Assembly (NCBI GenBank): GCA_017654935.2
Contig: CM065698.1
Coordinates: forward strand, 35,522,386-35,586,385
From: Phymorhynchus buccinoides
Lineage: Eukaryota > Mollusca > Gastropoda > Neogastropoda > Raphitomidae
Direction of reading: 5' to 3'
DNA length: 64,000 nt
In this document: positions 50,523 to 61,919 of the stretch, piece after piece
Position numbering within the stretch: position 1 is the stretch's first letter
Layout of the letters: every line of letters starts with the position of its first letter
Translations under genes and position numbers: made by a program
The notes under the pieces: model-generated
What the model was told of the DNA's origin: nothing
What the model saw: the letters and a program-made list of their open reading frames with translations, nothing else
Database searches by the model: none

Positions 50523-53500
50523 AACTATTTTTTTGAGTATGCATGCGTTGCTTTTAACAGAAAAAAATCACTGATAAAAATAAGCTCTGAAAGTAAACAT
50601 GGCATGCCACTTGGCAGTGAATGTCTTTGCATTTGGTGGGAGTGAAGTGCGTTAAAAGAGTTAATGGTAATTTTATGATTTTCCCCTAAAACTACTAAAA
50701 AAAAGGGAAACTGGCAGTTATGCTAAAAGCATGACAGTAAGTGAAGAACTACTCTAGCTTTTTCTTTCCAAAAATTGCTTAATTCTGTGCTAAAAGCTAG
50801 CTCACCGTCTCCCATTTTCTTGAAAACGTTGATGACATCCGATTCTTCCAAGGTCAGCTCATCTGGCTCCTGAGCTATGTACTTCTCCACACACTGCACT
50901 TGTGGGCAGTCTGAAATCATCATCATTGTCATCATCATCATCATCATCATCACTGTCATCATCATCATTGTCATCGTCATCATCATTGTCGTCATCATCA
51001 TAATTGTTATCATCATCATCATTGTTGTCATCATCATAATTGTCGCCATCTTCATTGTTGTCATCATCATTGTCATCATCATAATTTTCATCACATCTTC
51101 ATTGTTGTCATCATCATTGTCATCATCATAATTGTCATCATCATCATACGTTAAAGCCCATTCCACTATTCGGTAGGAGTAGGCCGTGTTGTGCCGGTGG
51201 GATGGATGACAGGAACACACATAGCATGCAAAAATGGGTGGCGCTGAACTAGAGTGACGCACTCTCCTTGTGGGAGTCGTGTCACAGATAATAAAAGAAG
51301 AAGCATTCAGAAACATCTACTCACCCCAGTCTTCGTAAATCCTCTCATGTTCTGGATTGGACTGCTGAGGAAGAATGGCGTCCACCCATCGGGTTCTCTC
51401 GCTCCTGTTAACGACACACACGCGCACATGATCATATGCATGCATGAACACACACACACACACACACATGTAAACACACACACACATGTAAACACATACA
51501 CACATGTAAACACATACACACATGTAAACGCACACACACACATGTAAACACACACACACATGTAAACACACACACATACAGGTGTGTGTGTGTCTGTCTG
51601 TCTGTTTGTCTGCGTGATTCATTAACGGTGCAATATTTTCTGTCATTTTTTTAAGTTGTGTTTTTTAAAAAGACATTACAGTCGAAAATGTGTGCTTTTT
51701 TAAAAGGGTGTCCGGTGTCACTGTACTGTACAAGACACATACATGTAAACACACACACACACACATGTAAACACACACACACATATGTAAACACACACAC
51801 ACACATGTAAACACACATATACACACATAAACACATACACACATGTAACACACACACACACACATGTGCACACACACACACATGTAAACACACACATGTA
51901 AACACACATTTTTGGGGTTGTCTCACACTTACTCTGATTTGTTTCATATAAATCATATGATGTTTGCACATATTCCACCCATTCTTGCCTAGTGGAGAGA
52001 TGACCCATTCTTGCCTAGTGGAGAGGACAATGTCAGTTTTTGTTAAAATAATCAAGTTTAGAAAAAAAATTTCCACAAATTATCTTTAGAGTTGTTGTTG
52101 TTGTTCTCTATGGACATACAAAGTAAGCAGTCTTTCACTCACTCTTTTTTGTTTGTTGGAGATGCTTTTCTTTCACTGATCATTATGGCACCAACAGTAA
52201 TAACATACTACTCCACACTTGCTTTGTGTGACTTTTTTGTTTTGAAAAAACTTCAAAAATATTACTTGATTTATATAAATGGTAAGGGACGAGGTTGTAG
52301 AACTGCATTCTGCTGCCTAAACCGTTGTTACTTTGGTTCACAAAATGTTGACAGTTAACACTTGTAAGGTCTCAACCTTATTTAGCTACTGAACACGCTT
52401 ATTTTATAATCCATACCGTATTTTACGGAGTATAAGGCGATACTTTTTTCCTAGACTGAGACTCCTGCGCCTTATAATATGACTGGTAATATAGTAAGAA
52501 ACTATAATAACAAAATCTGAATTTTGTGTAAAATGTGGGGGTTGCACCTTATAATCAGGTGCGCCTTGTAGTCCGTAAAATACTGTAATTAATTTCTGCC
52601 CAAAATACTTTAATCAATATTTAAAAAAATGTAAAACGCTGATAAAATTGCACTATTTCGGTTTATTCTTAAAGCTTCAACGGGCAAAGCACCAGGGCAA
52701 CCCAATATACTTTAATCACGGGATGCAAACATTGTGCGCAAGTGTCTTGAAAAAGTACTAAACATGTTCCTAACTCTATCCTTAACCCTATTTCTTATTT
52801 TAAAGAAACAGTAATGTATGTGTGTGTGTGTGTGTGTGTGTATGCGCGCATGTGTGTGTGTGTGTGCATGCGCATGTGTGCGCATGCGTGTGTGTATGTG
52901 TGTTTTGCTTTGTACATGCATTGTTGCTGGTTTCTGTCATTCGTAAATACTATTTTTCTTGTCTACTTGTTGATGACCATTTGATTGTAAAGCGTTTTGG
53001 GCTCATTCAAGGTAAAGCGCTATATAAATGTACTATTATTATTATTAATGCGTTAAATATACAAAATAAGAAAATGCAATAGTTAACGAAAAATTTGACT
53101 AGGAAGAGATACTATCCCTGAACTGTGGTCGAGTGTTACAACAACCCGTAACCATAGTCACTGTGGGTTCATACAAAGGTGGCGGTACCATAGCCAATGA
53201 TGTTTAACCGAGGCGTGGTTACTGCTACACCTATCTGTATTGTTAAAAAAATCAGGACTTTACTGGTGTTGCACTGCCTCCGGGCATTGCCTCCAGTATT
53301 GTTCCCACCATCTTTGTATCTACAAATGTCCCATATGTGTCTGTTCCAGACCAAGAGGACGTAAAACACCATTTTTCATTCAGCCACTGTGGGTTTTTGT
53401 TTGTGGCACAAGCCACAAACCTATAACTCACTTTGTCGGTCTGTCGGTCGGTCCAAAATTGTCGCACATATTGTAAAAGAGAAAAAAATACTTGGGCATA

Positions 53501-54242
53501 AAGTAACATTTCAGTTGTCATATATACAGTCCTTAGGTATGGAAAGAATTGTATACTGAACAGAGCACATGAATCTTCATTTTAAAGCGTACAAAATAAT
53601 AAACATACGTAATACAGACACTGCAACAGACACGACGAGTATGCAGTGCTTCTTTCGATGAGCATAAGTAGGATAAATAGTTTTAAATGTTTTCCAAAAG
53701 ATATAAAAAGTTACGAAATGGTGCAGAGCCAGGAGAGGCGACTCAGTGTATGTAATGATTGGAGAGGTAAAAATAGACCGCTGCCACAAACGATTGCGAA
53801 TCTGCGCTTGTTTAACCACTCACTCTGACTTGGCTGAGAGGATGATCTCCACTTGCTTTCCTTCGTGGTTGGAAAGCAGGGCGACAAGGAAGAGGTTCTT
53901 CACTGCCCCGGCCCCCTGAGGCACAAACTTGCTCTTCTCCGTGCTCTCAATGGGCTCCGTGTGGAGGGAGTTGCGCTGGCAGTAGTCCCTCACTTGATAC
54001 ACATTGCTGCAATGTTACACAGTAACTTATTACAGATATCATCATCATCATCAATGGGCTCCGTGTGGAGGGAGTTACGCTGGCAGTAGTCCCTCACTTG
54101 ATACACATTGCTGCAATGTTAAGCAGTAACTTATTACAGATATCATCATCATCATCATCATCATCAATGGGCTCCGTGTGGAGGGAGTTGCGCTGGCAGT
54201 AGTCCCTCACTTGATACACATTGCTGCAATGTCATTGCAGAT

Positions 54243-54294
<52 letters not shown>

Positions 54295-57200
54295 ATGGGC
54301 TCTGTGTGGAGGAAATTACGCTGGCAGTAGTTCCTCACTTGATACACATTGCTGCAATCAAGCAAAGTAACTTATTACAGATATCATCATCATCATCATC
54401 ATCAATGGGCTCCGTGTGGAGAAAGCTACGCTGGCAGTAGTCCCTCACTTGATACACATTGCTGCAATCAAGCAAAGTAACTTATTACAGCAATCAAGCA
54501 AAGTAACTTATATCATCATCATCATCAATGGGCTCCGTGTGGAGAAAGCTACGCTGGCAGTAGTCCCTCACTTGATACACATTGCTGCAATCAAGCAAAG
54601 TAACTTATTACAGATATCATCATCATCATCAATGGGCTCCGTGTGGAGAAAGCTATGCTGGCAGTAGTCCCTCACTTGATACACATTGCTGCAATGTCAC
54701 ACAGTAACTTATTACAGATATTATCATCATTATCATCATCATCATGTTGTCAATGGGCTCCGTGTGGAGGGAGTTACGCTGGCAGTAGTCCCTCACATGA
54801 TACACATTGCTGCAATGTCACACAGTAACTTATTGCAGCTGTCATCATCATCATCATCATCATCATCACTAGTTTGTAGCAGTAATAATGTCAATGGGCT
54901 CCGTGTGGAGGGAGTTACGCTGGCAGTAGTCCCTCACATGATACACATTGCTGCAATGTCACACAGTAACTTATTACAGCTGTCATCATCATCATCATCA
55001 TCGTCATCATCATCACTAGTTTGTAGCAGTAATAATGTCAATGGGCTCCGTGTGGAGGGAGTTACGCTGGCAGTAGTCCCTCACTTGATACACATTGCTG
55101 CAATGTCACACAGAAACTTATTGCAGATATCATCATCATCATCATCGTCATCATCACTAGTTTGTAGTAGTAATATTGCCCATTGGCTCCATGCGTAGAG
55201 TTATGCTGGCAACAGTCCCTCACATGATACACATACACTGCAACAACCTGTTATTGTTGTTATTAGTACTCTGCCAGTTCACTGCAATGAACCCACCGCA
55301 TCACATGGCCCAGATTTACACCATGTGCCCATTTCTGCTTTATCCGAGGCCATGTCAACTCCACACCACACCCCAACCCTGCATCGTCCCTCCTCCCTCT
55401 CGCCTACCATCATCACTACACCCTTCATTTGTTCGTGTGCAAGGCCACCTGCTCCCGAGTCGCTTGCAGCGCGAAGACATACATACACAGAGTGAATATT
55501 ATAATATAGCATAGATTATTGTTGCTATCATCATCATATCTGTTATTATCAAAGACACACACACAAGTCCACTAATAGATACCCTTTTGGGGGGAGAATA
55601 TGCTGGAAAGAAAAAAAGGTAGCTAAATTCTTTTGACGTTTAACCCCTTGACTGCCAGAGAAAATTAAAGAAAAAATTATTGGGCAAATCATGCCATGAA
55701 AAAGACAACTGATAGAGACAATCTGGCAAACTTGTCTGGGGATATAACTCTCTTGATTGTGTTAGAGCAAAGAGCAGCCTATCAGAGCTATTCCTCTTCA
55801 TCTGATGACATCATTAGTGATGTCATCAGGTCAGTACGTGATACGTTGATGGCAGTCAAGGGGTTAACAAAACTTAAGTAAATACCGTATTTTACAGACA
55901 ATAAGGCAATATTTTATCCCCCAGACTGAGACCCCTGCACCTTAAGACTATATAGCAAAACACTGTAATAACAACATCAGAATTTTGTGTGAAATCGGGC
56001 AGGGGGGAGGTGCACCTTACAATACGGTAAGCCTTACAGTCCAGAAAAGGTCAATAAAAACGTATAAACAATCAATACAGTGGAACCTCCCTTAAAACAC
56101 CTTCAAAAATCATCAAAAAGAGGTCTTATAAGGGAGGGGTCTTAAAGGGAGGTAATTTTAATCAGATACTTGTAGCGGTGCCATAGCCGATGAGGTTTAA
56201 CCGAGGCGTGGTCACCGCTACAGCTATCTGTTAATAAAAAATCGGGACTTTACTGGTTTCGTACTGCCTCCGGGCATTGCCTCCAGTATTGTTCCCACCA
56301 TATTTGTATTTACAAATGTCCCATATGTGTCTGATTCAGACCAAGAGGACGTAAAACACCATTTTCGTCGTCGTCAAGGTAATTTTAATACTTACAAAGA
56401 AGGGCAATGTCTCAGAGAAGTAGGTCTTATGTGGGAGGGAGTCTTATAATGGGAGGTCTTATAAGAGAGGTTCCACTGTATGTACATAGTCACCGACCCC
56501 CTTTTCTTGGTGATCAGAAGAATATCGTTGAACAGGAACAGGTAGACATGCTCCTTGGACTTCCTGCCGAAGGGAATTCGACTGGTGCCCTCGGTGACGA
56601 TCTTGTTCAGCTCCCCTTGTTTCACCAGGTGACGAGACGATGACACCAACGGAAACTCCTGGGAAAACAGGAATTAAATTTATTTGAAAAGACCAGGGCC
56701 TGTATTCACGTTGAGATAGCATGAGACTTAGCATCATGCTAACTTAGAAGCTCTTCCAATGTCCTGTAGGATTTAATAGGACTTTTGGAAGAGCTTCTAA
56801 GTTAGCATGATGCTAAGTCTCATGCTATCTCAACGTGAATACAGGCCCAGGAACTTGTTTTATATTTTGCCACTTATAACTGTGCATAACACAAAACCAG
56901 CATAACTTTCACCCCCCCACCCCCCCCCCCCCCCCAATAACAAACAAACTAACAACAAACAAATAACTTCTTCTTCATTCCCAGGCCATATGGCCATAAT
57001 GGTTAAGGTATGTATTTGACGCCTTTTAGTGACATGCGTAACCATTGTGGTGCATAAATGCGACACTGGCGGTGAAAGGGTTAAGGTTGGGAAGTTTATG
57101 ATGCCAAAAAAACCCATTTTTGAAAGAAGAAAAAGACAGGAAATGACAGTCATTGTCGCCCTAGTGCCGTATTTTACGGACTATAAGGTGGTACATTTTT

Positions 57201-58444
57201 CCTACATTGAGACCCCTGCGCCTTATAATGTGATAATATAGTAAGAAAATAAAAGTGACAAAATCTGAATTTTGTGTTAAATTTGGTGGGTGCGCCATAT
57301 AATCAGGTGCGCCTTAACCCTTTCAACGCCAGCCATTTTTCAGCCAAAACTTTCCATTAAACTTACCTAGGTAGAGAAAAGATGTCTGCAATATTGGGGA
57401 TTCCTCTCTGACATGCATAAAATAGAACATATCCTTAACTTCTCAAAATTAAGAACACAAGGTCATTGGTTAATAGACCCTCATTTGAAGCCTTTTAGTG
57501 ACATGGGTGTTAAATCATTATGGTGCCAAGAGGCGGCAGTGGCGATGAAAGGGCTAAGGCCTTGCCGAAGATGCTTCTTCTCGCACGCACCTGGTAGCTC
57601 TGTCACGTTGTGAGAATGGGTGAACACTCTTGCGAAAGAGCGAGCGGTTGCATCGTCGGACAAGGCCTTTACAGTCCGTAAAATACGGCAACCTTCCCCA
57701 TGGCTTTCGACCCCCTTTCTTCCTCACCTTGACCTTGGTGAACTCGAGGTTGGCAGCCAGCAGGCACATCTGCTCGGTCTGCAGCATCTTCTTGGCGCCG
57801 TCGTTGCACTGCTTGACCACCTGGCTGAGGTTGTCCAGGGCCTTGCTGGCCGACTGGTGGCGCTGGGTGGCCGGGTCCAGGCGGTGGCGGACAGCGTCCA
57901 CCAGCAAGGGGAGGCGGGTGATGCGCTGCATGGGCAGCAGCAGGAAGGAGGACATGGGCAGGAACTGGCAGTCGGGGTTCTGCTCGAGGCGCTTCACCGC
58001 TTCCAGGAACTCTGCCCGTTTTCTGTTGTGGGGTGGGAGGAAGGAAGAGGAGGAAGGAGGAGGAGGAAGAGAAGTAGAAAAGGTAGAGAAAGGAGGAAGA
58101 GGAAGAAGAGGAGGAGAAAAGGTAGAGGAAGGAGGAGGAGGAGGAGGAGGAAGAGAAAAGGTAGAGGAAGAAGGAGAAGAGGAGGAGGAGGAGGAAGAGG
58201 AGAAGGAGGAGGAGGAAGAGAAGTAGAAAAGGTAGAGAAAGGAGGAAGAGGAGGAGGAAGAGAAGTAGAAAAGGTAGAGAAAGGAGGAGGAGGAGGAGGA
58301 AGAGAAGTAGAAAAGGTAGAGAAAGGAGGAAGAGGAGGAGGAGGAGGGGAAAGAGGAGAAGAAGCGGAGGAGGAGAAGAAAAAGGAGGAAAAAAAAGACA
58401 ATGAAAAAAGAAGATGAGAAAAAGGAGCAGAAGAAAAAGAAAGG

Positions 58445-58476
<32 letters not shown>

Positions 58477-61400
58477 CAACAACGTCAACAACCACCAATC
58501 TTAATCCATTTAGTATCTTTTACCCTTAACGTCACTAAGCTATACTTAAAAACAACAACAAAACCAAATATACACATAACACAAAATAAAGGGGCTGCAG
58601 TATTGGATGCTATGCTCAAAGTTTGTGTATGTTATTGTTTTTGAAAGAGGAAATGAAATACCCGGTGTAGTTTTTAGACAGAAAAATGAAAAATAACAAA
58701 GCTAAAAACAGTGTCAAGGACTCTTTATGTGCGGCAGAAAAAATGATGCCCACACTCGCTGTAAAGACTCCAGCGCCCTCTCCTGGAAGGCCTGGTTCCT
58801 GCAGTAGCGGATGTAGGGCTCAAAGTTCTTGTAAGCATTTGTTTGAGATGATGAATGACTCAACAAGAACAAAAAATTACAGTTAGAGTGTTAACGACCC
58901 TTTAAGTGCGGCAGAAAAATGGACACCATACCCCCCGTGGGGATACCGGGGGGTCTTTTGTATAAATAGTTCCCCCACCTTCTAAGTTCTGTGCTTGTAA
59001 CTTCCTCTAATCTGTCACTCTCTTTGACTCGGCCTTTTCCCTTTGCTTACTGTCATCTACTATCTTGCTGCCTTACCGGTCCATTCTCCTGCCTTTTTTC
59101 AAGAAACACTCTCAAAAACATTTCCTCCAGCCGAAGTCGGACTTACTGGACCTAACTAGTTCTTAGTTAGGCACATAACGGCAGCATGACGCATCTGCGC
59201 TCATAATTGACAGGAAACTGTCTGAGCGATCGTAGAAGTTGAAGAAGAAGAAGAACACCCCACTCACTGTAAAGACTCCAGCGCCCTCTCCTGGAAGGCC
59301 TGGTTGCTGCAGTAGCGGATGTAGGGCTCAAAGTTCTTGTAGGCGTGTTTGGAGATGATGTCACAGATGTCGTTCATGATGCACGACTCCTGCCAACGCG
59401 CCTCCAGGTCAGCCAGAAACCTGACAACAAAAACAGAAAATATGTACATAAATAAATAAACGAATAAATAAATAAATAAATAAAGGTATATTATATAAGC
59501 TGACCACACATATCACCACCATGACACTGGTTCGTGTTTTGAAAGGGAAGAAAAATTGTACTAAATGCTGACTCCTTCGGATTGGGGACTTAAAGCAAGT
59601 CTGACCTGTGCACTTTACACACACAAAACAACCCAAAGGCAGTGAAGAGTCGATAAGAACAGGGTGATTCCCGCTGCCTGGGATTAACCAAATTGACAGC
59701 TATGTTTCTCCCTGAGTCCAACCCCTGGTATGTCTGTGCATGTATGTAAGGGTTTGTTTTAAATATGGATCATTTTAGTGACACTGTAAAGCGCTTAGAG
59801 CTTAAATGTTAAGGGCTCTATAAATGTTCCTAATGAATATAAATAAATAAATAAATAAATCTTACTTGGCACTGATGTCTCTGATGCAGCCGATGTTGGA
59901 GAAGAGGAACTGCCGCTCCCGTTTGGTGACCACACACCGGTCGTTCATGTCGGAGCCGAACTCGGGCGCCATCAGAAACACGTTGATCAGAACGTTCAGG
60001 CTCTTCAGGTAAGACGCCTCCGACGTCATGATTTCAAACATCGACTGCAGCGGAAGAAAAACACATGCATGAATGCATTACAGAGATAGCTGGGCTCCCA
60101 ATCGTCCCGCAAAACAAGGGGTCCCAGGGACTCCTTCACTTACAGCATAGAGGGTCCTAGAGGCGGGATAGAGGGTCCCTGTGGCATTGTGAATGCTAAA
60201 AAGAATTTTTCTAGTGCATCCCTGGGACCCCCTGCACATTCTTTTAGAGGGTCCTTTAGAATGTTAGTACTTCATAGACCCCCAAATGGGGGTCCCTGGG
60301 AGCCCTGGATAGACAAGATACACAAACATGAACATGAATCACCCAGACACGTACACATGCAACCACAAACGCGTATCGCACATACACATCTTTCATGAAA
60401 GTTTTGTGATTCTGTCGATTAAAAAGTCCCTGCGCCTCGATTAAAAAGAAAAATGATTATGTACACTTTTTTTTACTTTTTTACTCTCGTGTTGATAGGG
60501 CAGGTGTGGCTGATGCATGTCTGGGTACCATCAGCACCTTCAGGTGTTTCTTTGTTATTCTTTTTCATTCATTTTTCATCGTCTTTCATTTAACCCCTTC
60601 AAGACTTCATTGCCTTAGACGAACATCATGACTGGCCTGAGGTTGCCTATAAAAAAATTTATAACAAATAAGAAGCACAGCAAAACTCAACACTGTCATT
60701 GATTCAGTTTTGACAACATTACTGGTTGATCCAAGTTTATTTTTCGCTTCAAAATCGTGGTTATTTGCATTATAATTGGAATCATTAGTCTCCTTAATGA
60801 AAACATATTAGAGTATTTTCTTAGGCTTGTGTAAGGCCAATTGTTCAAACATTTTCAACATTAAAAATGGAAACAGAAGCGCCAAACATAAGTGAAATGA
60901 AAATTAGAGTGATGAAGAAGCAACTCGAAAAACGTGGTTTGGATTTAAAAAAAAAAGGATTTATACATGTTTTAGACCCAGAAATCGCTGTTCCAAGAAT
61001 ACTCGGAATTAAGCCCTGACTGGCGTTCTCCTGTTCCGAGTATACTTGAAATTCGTCCGGAATGAGTTAAATCTTTCCAATAATTTGTTTTCATCCGACA
61101 AGCATCCACACACACACAAAACCAAAAACATACTTCGTCTCACTTCCGTGGACAATACTTCATTATCCATTAGCCTGGAGAAAACAATAGAAAAAGAAAG
61201 AGATCCCATTGTTCATTACATTTAGTACTGACCTCTTGCACCTTCTTTTCCTGAGGGTCCATGGTCGCCAGCACACCGCTCCTGATCACCTGCACAACAT
61301 AGCAAAGCGTTAGGTTAGGTCAGTTGAGGTGAGGTGAGGTGAGGTCAGGTGGGGTTAGGTTAGGTCAGGTGAGGTTAGGTCAGGTGACGTGAGGTTAGGT

Positions 61401-61888
61401 GAGGCTAGGTCATGTTGGGTCAGGTCAGGTTAGGTTAGGTCAGGTGATGTCAGGTTCAGGTCAGATGAAGTTAGGTCAGGTCAGGTGAGATCAGGTCAGG
61501 TCCAGTCCGGTCAGCTTAGCTTAGCTTAGCTTAGGTTAGCTAAGGTTAGGTTAGCTTAGCTTAGCTTAGGTTAGGTTAGCTTAGCTTAGTTAGTTAGGTT
61601 AGCTTAGGTTAGGTTAGCTTAGGTTAGGTTAGGTTAGCTTAGGTTAGGTTAGCTTAGCTTAGGTTAGGTTAGGCTAGGTTAGGTACATTATAGTCACAGA
61701 GGCGTCTCTGTGAAATTCGGGTTGCTGCCACCTGGAGAGCGCGTCGCAGCCAATTTTTTTTATAATTTTTTTTTGTATGCGATTTTTGTGTGACTGATGA
61801 GGAAGGAAGGGAGGGGGGTACATTTTGACCAAATGACAACTTTTTCGTTGCCACTGGGTTTAACGTGTGCTAAGTGCATGAGAACACG

Positions 61889-61919
<31 letters not shown>

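Noticed and set aside
50877..51316. Met/Ile/Asp repeat proteins
   Set aside because: Translations of the (ATC)n tract before exon I.
54416..55198. Plus-strand frames with repeated [11 protein letters not shown]
   Set aside because: Antisense of the exon G copy array.
57554..58498. 314- and 265-codon frames on both strands
   Set aside because: Apart from the true exon E (58022-57728) they translate the GGA/GAA purine tract.
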